Assembly: GCF_042665525.1 (NCBI RefSeq)
Contig: NZ_JBHTCQ010000004.1
Location: forward strand, 186,001-250,000
Direction of reading: 5' to 3'
From: Allobogoriella alba
Lineage (GTDB): Bacteria > Actinomycetota > Actinomycetes > Actinomycetales > Actinomycetaceae
Length of the DNA: 64,000 bases
Of the stretch, positions 16,975 to 24,898 are shown piece after piece (positions within the stretch are counted from its first letter, which is position 1; the number at the start of each line of letters is the position of its first letter). The notes under the pieces were generated by a model, which saw only the letters and a list, made by a program, of their open reading frames with translations, made no database searches and was not told the origin of the DNA. The translations under genes and the position numbers were made by a program.

Positions 16975-17816
16975 GCGTTCCTGCTCCTCAGGTAGTCGAG
17001 GTTGTGCTCGGCCCACTGCCGCTCGAGGCGACAGGTGGTGGCGATGTCGTCGGTCCAGGGCAGCCAGTGCTCGACGACCTGGTTGATGCCGCGCTCGCGT
17101 GGTCGGACCTGGGCCACCATGTCGTCGTAGTCCAGGAGGCCTTCACCCAGGCGAGCACCGGCGAGGGTGAACCCCACCCAGCCGTCGCGTCGGCTGAACG
17201 CGAAGTCCTTGACGTGAAGGTTCTTCACATACGGGACCGTGGCGGCGACGACGTCGGCGGGCATCTCCAGCGCTGCGACGCAGTTGCCCGGGTCGAGGAC
17301 GATGCCGAGTGCCGGGTGGTCGACCTCGCGGACCAGGCGGACCAGCACGGGCGTGGGCACCTGCTCGTAGGTCTCCAGAGCGAGCTCGACGCCCCGGTCC
17401 CCGTAGTCGGCCGCGACGGCGGCGAGGACGGCGGGCGCCTCGTCGAGCGGGGGCTCCTCCGGGCCGGTGCGCATCATCGAGCGCACCAGCCGGGAGCCCA
17501 GACGCTCGGCGATCGCGAGATGACGGCGCAGATGGTCGGGCGCGGCACCACGGGTCCCGGTCTCGAGGACGAGCCCGAGGTCGGCCGCCAGGTCCCGGAT
17601 CCGGTCCAGCTCGGTGTCGCCGAACCCCTCCAGCGGCGGGTAGTCGCAGATCTGGAAGACCTCGCCGCCCAGGTCCCGGGTATCGCGGAGCATCTGCTCG
17701 AGGGACAGCGGCTCCGGGTTCGCCTCGGACCACCGCCAGAAGTAGGCGTAGGTGCTCAGCCCGAGTCGCCCGACAGTCCCGGTGGCGCTCCCTCCGGTGG
17801 GGACCTCGCTGTCCAC
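16971..17816 (-). CDS. Sugar phosphate isomerase/epimerase-like TIM-barrel protein
   Basis: A 281-residue xylose-isomerase-like (AP endonuclease 2) barrel. Metal-site segments are LALETYEQ, LGIVLDPGNC, VKNLHVKDFAF and the terminal VVEHWLPW; EVFQICDYPPLEGFG lies near the N-terminus. Such proteins isomerise or epimerise sugars or sugar acids. The GTG start at 17816 is chosen for its GGGAAGG ribosome-binding site (complement of 17822-17828) five bases upstream; longer starts would cross the promoter and GntR operator. It is the first gene of the leftward operon and probably works with the dehydrogenase that follows. Confidence 0.83.
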   Translation of the reverse strand: MDSEVPTGGSATGTVGRLGLSTYAYFWRWSEANPEPLSLEQMLRDTRDLGGEVFQICDYPPLEGFGDTELDRIRDLAADLGLVLETGTRGAAPDHLRRHLAIAERLGSRLVRSMMRTGPEEPPLDEAPAVLAAVAADYGDRGVELALETYEQVPTPVLVRLVREVDHPALGIVLDPGNCVAALEMPADVVAATVPYVKNLHVKDFAFSRRDGWVGFTLAGARLGEGLLDYDDMVAQVRPRERGINQVVEHWLPWTDDIATTCRLERQWAEHNLDYLRSRNA

Positions 17817-17868
17817 GTCGACCTTCCCGTCTTCGCTGTGCCGGCCGCGGCAAGCGGCGCGGTCACCG

Positions 17869-17897
17869 ACGGTAGGCCCGGCACGAGGAGCTGTCAA
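17869..17897 (-). promoter_or_regulatory. Promoter of the GntP cassette: TTGACA - 17 bp - TACCGT
   Basis: On the minus strand a consensus -35 TTGACA (complement of 17892-17897) is 17 bases from a TANNNT -10 (TACCGT, complement of 17869-17874). The leader before the GTG at 17816 is about 45 bases. Confidence 0.75.
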
Positions 17898-17906
17898 CCG
17901 GTTGAC
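17893..17906. promoter_or_regulatory. Palindromic operator for the GntR regulator
   Basis: GTCAACCGGTTGAC is a perfect 14-base palindrome in the divergent intergenic region. It overlaps the -35 of the leftward operon and is 45 bases from the GntR start codon. The centre fits FadR/GntR-type operators. Binding would block the leftward promoter. Confidence 0.75.
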
Positions 17907-17950
17907 CAATTGCTTCGGCAGCGGTGCTTCCGACACATAGGATCCGAGAC

Positions 17951-18697
17951 ATGCCGGCCTACCTGACCGACCCCGCCGACGAGCTGCACGGGACCCTCTC
18001 CCCCATCCCCGCACGCACCCCGACCGCGGCCGTCGCGGCGCAGCTGCTCACGTACTTCACCAGCGGCGGGGTCGAGCCCGGAACGCGGCTGCCGGCCGAA
18101 CGGCAGCTCGCGCAGATGCTCGGCACGGGCCGCTCGGCGGTGCGTGAGGCACTTGCGGCGCTCGAGATCCTCGGCGTCGTCACCGTCCGGCCGGGGTCTG
18201 GCACCTATCTGAGCGGGGGTGTCTCCGAGCTGCTTCCGCGGACCCTCAGCTGGGGCCTGATGCTGGGCGACCGGAACACCCGTGACCTCATCGAGATCCG
18301 CACCGCGCTGGAGGTACTGGCCGCGGAGCGCGCCGCGACGCGGGCGAGCGAGGAGTCGCTGGGAGCGCTGCGTGCGCACCTCGAGCAGATGAGCTCGCGG
18401 CGCCGAGACTTTCCGGAGTTCGTCGAGGCGGACATGCACTTCCACCAGGAGGTCGCCGCGATGGCCGGGAACGAGGCGCTCAGCGGCATGCTGCAGAGCG
18501 TGCGCTCACTCCTGCGCATCTGGGTGGACCGGAGCGTCACCCGCGAGCAGGAGGCCACCGACGCGATCGCCGAGCACGAGCGGGTACTCGCAGCCCTCGA
18601 GGCCGGCGACCCCAGCGCCGCGCACGAGGCCATGACCGACCACATGCGCACCGCCGGGGCGCGGGTGCTCGGGGAGTCCGGCGCCGGCGGGCACTGA
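17951..18697 (+). CDS. GntR family transcriptional regulator, FadR subfamily (FCD domain)
   Basis: A 248-residue repressor: winged helix (about 20-85) with PGTRLPAERQLAQMLGTGRSAVREALAALEILGVV, then an all-helical FCD ligand-binding domain (about 100-235) with EADMHFHQEVAAMAGN and a C-terminal EHERVLAALEAGD helix carrying metal-binding histidines. FCD regulators usually sense sugar acids or organic acids. The start at 17951 is favoured because TAGGAT (17938-17943) ends seven bases before it; an upstream GTG at 17924 would overlap this box. The palindrome at 17893-17906 is the likely operator. Confidence 0.93.
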   Translation: MPAYLTDPADELHGTLSPIPARTPTAAVAAQLLTYFTSGGVEPGTRLPAERQLAQMLGTGRSAVREALAALEILGVVTVRPGSGTYLSGGVSELLPRTLSWGLMLGDRNTRDLIEIRTALEVLAAERAATRASEESLGALRAHLEQMSSRRRDFPEFVEADMHFHQEVAAMAGNEALSGMLQSVRSLLRIWVDRSVTREQEATDAIAEHERVLAALEAGDPSAAHEAMTDHMRTAGARVLGESGAGGH

Positions 18698-18708
18698 GGA
18701 GGGCCTGC

Positions 18709-19596
18709 TCATCGCCGCAGCACCCGGGCGGCGTCCCGCACGGTGCCGGTGAGCCGTTCCACGTGCGTCGACCGGAGCCGCCACCGCTGCCAGTACAGCG
18801 GCACGTCGGCACGCGCACGGGCGCCGAGGCGGACGAGCCGCCCAGTCGCCAGGCCGTCGCCCATCTGGTCCTCCGGCACCATCCCCCAGCCGAGCCCGGC
18901 GTAGACCGCGTCGACGAACGCCTGCGAGGACGGCACGTAGTGGGTGGGCGGCTCAGCGTCGACGCCGTGCGCGGCCAGGACGCGATGCTGCAGGTCGTCC
19001 TTGTCGTTGAACCGGATCATCGGCATCTCCGCCCAGTCGTACCCGCGGCCGCGGCTGTGCCGCTCGGCGATCTCGGCGGTCGCGACCGGAAGGTAACGCA
19101 TGACGCCGAGCCGCTCGACGTCGCACCCCTGCACCGGCACCGGGTCGGAGGTGATCGCCCCCAGCACAGCCCCGGCACGCAGCAGGGCGGCCGAGTGGTC
19201 CTGGTCCTCGACGTGCAGGCGCAGGGTGATGCCGGGCCAGGCGGCGCAGGCGTGGACCGCCGCCGTGAACCAGGTGGCGAGCGAGTCGGCGTTGACCGCA
19301 AGGGGAAGGTCGACCCGTGCAGCACCCCCCGCGGACTCGCCTGCGGCGAGCTCGGTCAGCGCCTCCCGCTCCAGCAGCAGCTGCTGCCGCGCGAGCCGGA
19401 GCAGCACCGCCCCTGCGGCCGTGGTCCGGACCGGTGTGGAACGTACGAGCAGGACCCGGCCGACCTCCGACTCCAGGGCGCGGACCCGCTGGCTCACCGC
19501 CGACGGGGTCACCGAGAGGTGGCGGGCGGCCGCGTCGAACGTGCCGTGGTCGACGATCGCGACCAGCGCCGCGAGCTGCTCGGGACGCATCTGCAT
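18709..19596 (-). CDS. lysG: LysR family regulator of amino-acid export (LysG/ArgP type)
   Basis: A 295-residue LysR protein, HTH at about 4-62 (RPEQLAALVAIVDHGTFDAAARHLSVTPSAVSQRVRALE). The effector domain matches LysG/ArgP: DLPLAVNADSLATWF, DDLQHRVL and PSSQAFVDAVYAGLGWGMVPE. Members activate lysine/arginine exporter genes when intracellular basic amino acids rise. It is divergent from the lysE-type gene, as expected. The ATG at 19596 lies six bases after TAGCAT (complement of 19603-19608), again a leaderless arrangement. Confidence 0.92.
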   Translation of the reverse strand: MQMRPEQLAALVAIVDHGTFDAAARHLSVTPSAVSQRVRALESEVGRVLLVRSTPVRTTAAGAVLLRLARQQLLLEREALTELAAGESAGGAARVDLPLAVNADSLATWFTAAVHACAAWPGITLRLHVEDQDHSAALLRAGAVLGAITSDPVPVQGCDVERLGVMRYLPVATAEIAERHSRGRGYDWAEMPMIRFNDKDDLQHRVLAAHGVDAEPPTHYVPSSQAFVDAVYAGLGWGMVPEDQMGDGLATGRLVRLGARARADVPLYWQRWRLRSTHVERLTGTVRDAARVLRR

Positions 19597-19665
19597 GCAG
19601 AGATGCTAATGCTCCTTCAAGAACCTTTGCTTCACTTCAGACCTGCCGCGGTCTAGCGTCGTGCC

Positions 19666-20259
19666 GTGCCAGTCGTCGTCACCGGCCTGCTCACCGGCCT
19701 GTCCATCATCGTCGCCATCGGCGCGCAGAACGCCTACCTGCTGCGGCAGGGCCTGACCCGCAACCATGTGGCCATCGTCATCACCATCTGCGTGCTCTCC
19801 GACATGCTGCTCATCGGCCTCGGCGTCGCGGGCGTCGGCTCGCTGGTGCGTCAGCACCCGGCCGCGGTCACGGTGGTGACGTGGTTGGGCGTCGCCTACC
19901 TGGCGGGCTACGGCCTCGTGTCGCTGTGGCGGGCCCGAAGGCCGGGGAGGCTCGAGGCCGCGTCCGGTCATCGCGCGAGCCGCCGGACCGTCGTGACGAC
20001 GACCCTCGCCCTGACCTACCTCAACCCGCACCTCTACCTCGACATCCTCCTGCTCGGCTCGATCGCCACCACCTACGGAGACGACCGCTGGTGGTTCGCC
20101 GGCGGGGTGTGGCTCGGCAGTCTCCTGTGGTTCACCGGCGTGGGCCTGGGTGCGCACGCCGCGGCCCCGCACCTGGCACGACCGGGCACGTGGCGCGTGC
20201 TGGACGTTCTCATCGGCCTCGTCATGCTCGGCCTGGCCATACGGCTCGCGCTGCCCTGA
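19666..20259 (+). CDS. lysE: LysE/ArgO family basic amino acid exporter
   Basis: A 197-residue inner-membrane protein with about six hydrophobic segments. The family signature IVAIGAQNAYLLRQGL is near the N-terminus, and LTYLNPHLYLDILLLGS supplies the conserved NPH. LysE proteins export lysine or arginine, protecting cells from peptide-derived excess. It is paired with the divergent lysG-type gene across 69 bases. The GTG at 19666 lies six bases after TAGCGT (19654-19659); TTCACT (19631-19636) at 17-base spacing may be the -35. Confidence 0.93.
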   Translation: MPVVVTGLLTGLSIIVAIGAQNAYLLRQGLTRNHVAIVITICVLSDMLLIGLGVAGVGSLVRQHPAAVTVVTWLGVAYLAGYGLVSLWRARRPGRLEAASGHRASRRTVVTTTLALTYLNPHLYLDILLLGSIATTYGDDRWWFAGGVWLGSLLWFTGVGLGAHAAAPHLARPGTWRVLDVLIGLVMLGLAIRLALP

Positions 20260-20338
20260 GGCACGGTTGCTGCCGCGTCGTCCACAGGCACCGCCGCGCC
20301 TCCCCACCGTGTCGGCACCCGTCCTTACGGTGGGCGGC

Positions 20339-21214
20339 ATGACGGACACGACAGTGGCGGCACCCGCCGGCACGACGGCGGAGCACGAGGAGCGCCGACG
20401 GGCCGCGGTCTCGCCGTCGCGGGCGAAGGACTTCCTGCAATGCCCCCTGCTCTTCCGGTTCCGCGCCATCGACCGGTTGCCCGAGCCGCCCAGCCAGGCC
20501 GCGGTCAAGGGCTCCCTGGTGCACTCCGTGCTCGAGCGGCTCTTCGACCTGCCGGCCGCCGGGCGGACCGAGGAGGCCGCGCAGGAGCTGCTCGACCCGC
20601 AGTGGGAGGCGTTGCGGACAGACCGGCCCGATGTCGTGGAGATGTTCTCCGGAGCGGAGGACCTCGCCGCGTGGCTGGCGGAGGCACGCAGCCTGCTGAG
20701 CCAGTACTTCCGGCTCGAGAACCCCTCGCGTCTGGAGCCGGCCGACCGGGAGATGCTGGTCGAGACCGAGCTCGCCTCCGGGATCCTGCTGCGTGGCTTC
20801 GTCGACCGGATGGACGTGGCGCCGAACGGGGCGGTCCGCCTCGTCGACTACAAGACGGGTCGGTCCCCGCACCCGCGCTACGTGGACGAGGCCCTGTTCC
20901 AGATGCGCTTCTACGCGCTCATGCTCTGGCGGCTGCACGGGCGCGTCCCGGCGCGGCTGCAGCTGGTCTACCTCGGTGACGGCCGCACCCTGACCCACGA
21001 CCCGGCCGAGGAGGAGCTCGTCACCTTCGAGCGCGACCTCGAGGCGCTGTGGCAGCGGGTCGCCGGCGCCGCACGGTCGGGGCGCTTCGAGCCGCGGACC
21101 TCGCGGCTGTGCTCGTGGTGCTCCTTCCAGCAGCACTGCCCGTCCTTCGGTGGCGAGCCGCCGGAGCTGCCCGCCGACGGCGTCGCGCACCTGCTCACGG
21201 TGCAGGCGGTCTGA
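20339..21214 (+). CDS. RecB-family PD-(D/E)XK exonuclease with Fe-S cluster cysteines
   Basis: A 291-residue single-domain nuclease of the RecB/AddB/Cas4 group. It has VSPSRAKDFLQCPLLFRFRAIDRL at the N-terminus with the first cluster cysteine, the GSLVHSVLERLFDL histidine motif, the catalytic LVDYKTG lysine strand, QMRFYALMLWRL and the C-terminal CSWCSFQQHC, completing a four-cysteine 4Fe-4S pattern. No CRISPR genes are nearby. In many actinobacteria this gene lies close to trmI and arc. The ATG at 20339 follows TACGGT (20326-20331) by seven bases, so the upstream open frame is discarded. Confidence 0.9.
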   Translation: MTDTTVAAPAGTTAEHEERRRAAVSPSRAKDFLQCPLLFRFRAIDRLPEPPSQAAVKGSLVHSVLERLFDLPAAGRTEEAAQELLDPQWEALRTDRPDVVEMFSGAEDLAAWLAEARSLLSQYFRLENPSRLEPADREMLVETELASGILLRGFVDRMDVAPNGAVRLVDYKTGRSPHPRYVDEALFQMRFYALMLWRLHGRVPARLQLVYLGDGRTLTHDPAEEELVTFERDLEALWQRVAGAARSGRFEPRTSRLCSWCSFQQHCPSFGGEPPELPADGVAHLLTVQAV

Positions 21215-21221
21215 CGAGCGG

Positions 21222-21794
21222 TCAGGCCGGCGGCACCTCGAGCGCCGGCAGCCCGTCGATGGAGGCGGCGTTCCGCTCGGCCTGGTAGGCGCGGATGCCG
21301 TCGCGGCCCCGCCGTTCCATGTATCCCGGGAAGATCTCGCGCTCGCCGCGATACTCCATGATCGGCACCCCGAAGCCGCAGGAGTCGCTCACCCGCGCCA
21401 CGTCCACGACCACGACGGCGCGTGCGGCGGGCGAGGCGCCCTGCTCGAACCGCTCCGCCCAGGCGGGGTACTGCGGGTCGTCGGCCAGCAAGACGCGGCC
21501 GTGGCCGTGGAGGCGCACGATGTTGGGCTTGTCCTCGAAGGAGCAGAACATCACCGTGATGCGACCGTTCTCCCGCAGGTGGGCGATGGTCTCCGCGCCG
21601 CTGGCGGTGAGGTCCAGGTAGGCGAAGGTGTGCTCGTCGACGACCAGCGAGGTGCCCGCGACCCCCTTCGGGGAGACGTTGACGTGCCCGTCGGCCGTCA
21701 GCGGCGCGGTCGCGACGAAGAAGACGTGCTGGGCGGCGATGAACTCCTGCAGGCGCGGCGTGATCGCCGGATGGACCTTGCCCATGACCCTCAT
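21222..21794 (-). CDS. Pyridoxamine 5'-phosphate oxidase-like flavin-binding split-barrel protein
   Basis: A 190-residue protein of the PNPOx-like family. HVFFVATAPLTADGHVNVSPKG is the typical first strand pair, followed by YLDLTASGAETIAHLRENGRITVMFCSFE and a C-terminal SCGFGVPIMEY. Such proteins bind FMN, F420 or haem, and their substrates are often unknown. The ATG at 21794 overlaps the stop of the HAD gene (ATGA, 21791-21794), so it is probably coupled; a second ATG at 21785 is possible. Confidence 0.87.
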   Translation of the reverse strand: MRVMGKVHPAITPRLQEFIAAQHVFFVATAPLTADGHVNVSPKGVAGTSLVVDEHTFAYLDLTASGAETIAHLRENGRITVMFCSFEDKPNIVRLHGHGRVLLADDPQYPAWAERFEQGASPAARAVVVVDVARVSDSCGFGVPIMEYRGEREIFPGYMERRGRDGIRAYQAERNAASIDGLPALEVPPA

Positions 21795-22492
21795 CCCGTC
21801 CCGACGTGGCTCAGCGCGTCCAGGTCCTCTCCCGCGACGACCCGGGCGAGGGTGTCGAGGTCGACATCCTCGACGGAGCCCACCCGGCTCAGGCCGGGCT
21901 GCGCGGGCACGTCCACCGCGAGCGGCACGGCGATCGTGCGGGCCCCGGAGGCCATCGCCGAGGCCACCCCAGGGAGCGAGTCCTCGAAGGCGACGCAGCG
22001 GGTGACGTCCACCCCGAGGCGTTCGGCCGCCGTGAGGTAGGGCTCGGGGTGCGGCTTCCCGTGCGTGACCTCGTCTCCCGCCACCACCGTCGCGAACGTA
22101 CCCGGTGGCGCGGCACCCGCGACGGCGTGCGCGAAGCTCGTCCAGGACATCGTCACCACCGCGCACGGCACGTGCGCGTCCCGCAGCCGGGCCAGGAGCT
22201 CGAGCACGCCCGGCCGCCACGGCGCGCCACTGACGGCCGCACGCTCCATCACCGCGGCCTGCAGCTCGGCCGCCACGTCCTCGGGGGCCCCGCCGATCCC
22301 GGTGCGCGCCTGGTAGATCGCCGCGCCGGCGACGAGATCCTTCCCGACCAGCTCGAGCGCCTGCTCCTCGGACCAGCTGGCGCCGTGCCGCGCGGCGAGC
22401 GCGATCTCGGCGGCCATCCAGTAGGGCTCGGTGCTCACGAGCGTCCCGTCCATGTCCCACAGCACGGCCTCGGGAAGTGTTCTGTCGTTCAC
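21791..22492 (-). CDS. HAD superfamily (subfamily IA) phosphatase / beta-phosphoglucomutase-like
   Basis: A 233-residue HAD hydrolase. Motif I is LWDMDGTLVST (nucleophile Asp13), motif II VVTMSW, motif III lysine in THGKPHPEPYL, and motif IV FEDSLPGV. A helical cap lies between motifs I and II. The DxDGT and the KPxPxxY context match the phosphoglucomutase/phosphatase IA group; substrate unknown. The GTG at 22492 is six bases after TAGGCT (complement of 22499-22504) and is divergent from the PAC2 gene, 32 bases away. Confidence 0.9.
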   Translation of the reverse strand: MNDRTLPEAVLWDMDGTLVSTEPYWMAAEIALAARHGASWSEEQALELVGKDLVAGAAIYQARTGIGGAPEDVAAELQAAVMERAAVSGAPWRPGVLELLARLRDAHVPCAVVTMSWTSFAHAVAGAAPPGTFATVVAGDEVTHGKPHPEPYLTAAERLGVDVTRCVAFEDSLPGVASAMASGARTIAVPLAVDVPAQPGLSRVGSVEDVDLDTLARVVAGEDLDALSHVGTG

Positions 22493-22524
22493 GCAGGGAG
22501 CCTATCCCCGCCTACTGTGGGCGC

Positions 22525-23466
22525 ATGACGCGTGCGGACAACAGCGACTCCCCCGAGACGTCCCCCGACCTCGGGAAGGACCGCCCGGAGCTGCCGCCCG
22601 CCATCCTCCTCGCCGCCTTCGAGGGCTGGAACGACGCCGGCGCGGCCGCCTCCCACTCGCTCGAGATCGTCGCCGACGCGTGGGACGCCGAGGTCGTCCA
22701 CGAGCTCGACCCGCAGGACTACCACGACTTCCAGGTCAACCGGCCCCACGTGAGCATCAGCGGCGACGGCAGCCGGACCCTCACCTGGCCGTCCACGACG
22801 GTCTCCCTCGCCACCACGCCGGTCACCGGCCGGCGGGTCGTGGTGGTCCAGGGCATCGAGCCGTCCTTCCGCTGGCGCGACTACTGCGACGAGATCCTCG
22901 AGGTCGCACGCGGGCTGGGCGTGGGAACCGTCGTCGGGATCGGTGCCCTGCTGGCCGATGTCCCGCACTCGCGGCCGATCCCCGTCCAGACGTCCTCGAA
23001 CGACCCGCAGGTCCAGGCGCTGCTGGGTGTGGAGGCGTCGGAGTACGAGGGCCCCTCCGGCATCGTCGGGGTCCTCACGCACCTGGCCGGCGAGCAGGAC
23101 ATGCACACCCTCAGCGTCTGGGCGGCCGTGCCTCACTACGTCTCCCAGCCGCCCTCTCCCAAGGCCACGCTCGCCCTGCTGCTGCGGCTGGAGGAGCTCG
23201 TGGGCGAACCGTTGCCCGTCGGAGACCTGCCGGAGGACGCCCGCGCCTGGCAGGCCGGCGTCGACGAGCTGGCCGGCCAGGACCCGGACGTCGCCGAGTA
23301 CATCCAGCAGCTCGAGGAGGTCAAGGACACCGCCGAGCTCCCGGAGGCGTCCGGCGAGGCCATCGCGCGGGAGTTCGAGCGTTACCTGCGCCGCCGCGAC
23401 CTGCCCGGCGGGAAGGACAAGGGCGACGGCGGACCACCGGCACCGCCGGGTCCCACCGGCATCTGA
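22525..23466 (+). CDS. PAC2 family protein (proteasome assembly chaperone-like)
   Basis: A 313-residue cytoplasmic protein with the PAC2 fold: ILLAAFEGWNDAGAAAS at the N-terminus, VVVVQGIEPSFRWRDYCDEIL, VVGIGALLADVPHSRPIPV and a C-terminal helical part. Actinobacterial PAC2 proteins are common near recB and mshC and have no firmly established role; they resemble archaeal/eukaryotic proteasome-assembly chaperones only in fold. The ATG at 22525 follows TACTGT (22513-22518) by six bases; an in-frame start at 22477 would precede the promoter. Confidence 0.92.
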   Translation: MTRADNSDSPETSPDLGKDRPELPPAILLAAFEGWNDAGAAASHSLEIVADAWDAEVVHELDPQDYHDFQVNRPHVSISGDGSRTLTWPSTTVSLATTPVTGRRVVVVQGIEPSFRWRDYCDEILEVARGLGVGTVVGIGALLADVPHSRPIPVQTSSNDPQVQALLGVEASEYEGPSGIVGVLTHLAGEQDMHTLSVWAAVPHYVSQPPSPKATLALLLRLEELVGEPLPVGDLPEDARAWQAGVDELAGQDPDVAEYIQQLEEVKDTAELPEASGEAIAREFERYLRRRDLPGGKDKGDGGPPAPPGPTGI

Positions 23467-23525
23467 GCCGCGTCCACCGTCCGAGACGGCCCCGCCGTAC
23501 CGCACGCCGTGTCGGTGCCCGGCGC

Positions 23526-23531
23526 TAGCGT
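23526..23531 (+). promoter_or_regulatory. Candidate -10 box of the tsuAB transcript
   Basis: TAGCGT about 40 bases before the leader-peptide start codon. Unlike many neighbours, this transcript would have a leader with a ribosome-binding site. No good -35 was found. Confidence 0.4.
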
Positions 23532-23571
23532 GGGTCACGTCCGTCCGCCAGGCCGCAGGGAGGAGACGACC

Positions 23572-23661
23572 GTGCACGACCAGCACGCCGCCGTCCCGAT
23601 GCTGACCTGCCGCCGGCACGTGGACTACAAGCGCACCTGCTCGGCCGTCTGTCCGGCCTGA
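23572..23661 (+). CDS. Cysteine-containing regulatory leader peptide upstream of tsuAB
   Basis: A 29-codon open frame (GTG start; 20 codons if the ATG at 23599 is used) preceded by a strong AGGGAGGAG ribosome-binding site (23557-23565). It encodes LTCRRHVDYKRTCSAVCPA at its end, with three cysteines. Actinobacterial sulfur genes are often preceded by such 20-30-residue peptides with a basic RRHVD-like core and a Cys-rich end, and cysteine-codon leader ORFs act as attenuators in mycobacteria. Slow translation at the Cys codons when cysteinyl-tRNA is low would be the signal. Its place before a thiosulfate importer supports this. Confidence 0.72.
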   Translation: MHDQHAAVPMLTCRRHVDYKRTCSAVCPA

Positions 23662-23676
23662 CCTGCTGACGATCCT

Positions 23677-23700
23677 CGGACGGCCCTGCGCCGTCGTCCG
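23677..23700 (+). promoter_or_regulatory. Stem-loop after the leader peptide, possible attenuator
   Basis: CGGAC (23677-23681) pairs with GTCCG (23696-23700), and GGC (23682-23684) with GCC (23690-23692). It begins 15 bases after the leader stop, where a stalled ribosome could change folding. No T-run follows, so any termination would be Rho-dependent or the element may act on tsuA translation. Confidence 0.4.
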
Positions 23701-23799
23701 CCGCGCTGCGGGCGCCACCTCGCCCGCAACCGGCATCCCCCAGCCCGTGTCCGGCATCCGCAGGCCGCACCCGGGCCCGCCCAGCAGACAGGACGACCC

Positions 23800-24873
23800 A
23801 TGCTCCTCACCGGACTCCTCCTCGGCGCCGCGCTCGGATATGCCCTCCAGCGCTCCCGCTTCTGCGTCACCACCGCGTTCCGCGACGTGTTCGTCGCCCG
23901 CTCGACGAGGTGGCTCACGGCCTTCCTCCTCGTCATCGCCGTCCACGCCCTCGGTCTGGCGATCCTGCAGACCGCCGGCGTCGTCCCGGCCCCGTCCGAG
24001 CCGCTCGCGCTGCCCGCCACGGCCGTCGGGGCACTCATCTTCGGTGTCGCGATCGTGCTGGCCGCCGGCTGCGCCACGGGAACCTACTTCCGCGCCGGCG
24101 AGGGCCTCGTCGGCTCCTGGATCGCGCTCGCCGCGTACGCCGTCTCGGCCGGGGCGATGAAGTACGGGCCGTTGGCCGAGCTCACCGGCTGGGCCCGGTC
24201 CGCCACGGTCCCGGCCACGACGATCCACGGCACCCTGGGCCTGAGTCCCTGGGTCCTCGTCGTCGTGCTCGGCGCCGGCGTCGCGCTTCTCGTGCACCGC
24301 AACGTCTCCGCCGCCCCGCGGCTGGCGGTGGCCACGCTGCCGCCGCGTCGCACGGGACTGGCACACCTCCTCGCCGAGCGCTCGTGGGGCGCGTACCCGA
24401 CCGCCGTCGGGATCGGGGTGCTGGCCACGATCGCGTGGCCGTTGTCGATCGCGACCGGCCGCGAGTCCGGGCTCGGTATCACGACGCCGTCGGCGAACCT
24501 CGCCACGTACCTGGTGACCGCGGACCCGCAGCTCGTGGACTGGGGAGTCTTCCTCGTCCTCGGCATCCTGCTCGGCTCGTTCGTGGCGGCCAAGGCCTCC
24601 GGGGAGTTCCGAGTCCGGGTGCCGGACGCCACGCAGGCCACCCGGTCCGTCGTCGGCGGTGTCGGCATGGGGGTGGGTGCCTCGCTCGCCGGCGGCTGCA
24701 CCATCGGCAACGCGATGGTGGAGACGGCCCAGTTCACCTACCAGGGCTGGCTCTCGTTCGCCCTCATGCTGCTCGGTGCCGGCCTCGGCACCCGGTGGTT
24801 CGTGCTGCACGGCCCGCGCACGGCCGCCCGGACCGTCGCCACCACCTCCCCGACCACGACCGCCACCGCCTGA
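23800..24873 (+). CDS. tsuA: YeeE/YedE family thiosulfate (sulfur) transporter TsuA
   Basis: A 357-residue membrane protein with about nine hydrophobic segments. The family's transport cysteines are seen in LQRSRFCVTTAFRD (Cys22), LAAGCATGTYFRAGEG and LAGGCTIGNAMVE. In TsuA, cysteines lining the pore pass thiosulfate by transient S-H-S interactions. A soluble TusA-like partner (TsuB) is encoded 25 bases downstream. The start at 23800 follows AGGAC. The module stands between PAC2 and mshC and is likely controlled by the Cys leader peptide. Confidence 0.92.
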   Translation: MLLTGLLLGAALGYALQRSRFCVTTAFRDVFVARSTRWLTAFLLVIAVHALGLAILQTAGVVPAPSEPLALPATAVGALIFGVAIVLAAGCATGTYFRAGEGLVGSWIALAAYAVSAGAMKYGPLAELTGWARSATVPATTIHGTLGLSPWVLVVVLGAGVALLVHRNVSAAPRLAVATLPPRRTGLAHLLAERSWGAYPTAVGIGVLATIAWPLSIATGRESGLGITTPSANLATYLVTADPQLVDWGVFLVLGILLGSFVAAKASGEFRVRVPDATQATRSVVGGVGMGVGASLAGGCTIGNAMVETAQFTYQGWLSFALMLLGAGLGTRWFVLHGPRTAARTVATTSPTTTATA

Positions 24874-24898
24874 CCGCCCGACCCCCAAGGAGATCACC

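Noticed and set aside
20339..21214. RecB/Cas4-like nuclease as part of a CRISPR system
   Set aside because: No repeat-spacer array and no other cas genes; the gene belongs to the conserved actinobacterial neighbourhood.
21795..22460. Upstream extension of the PNPOx-like gene
   Set aside because: It overlaps the whole HAD gene in another frame; the ATGA overlap at 21791-21794 gives a better start.
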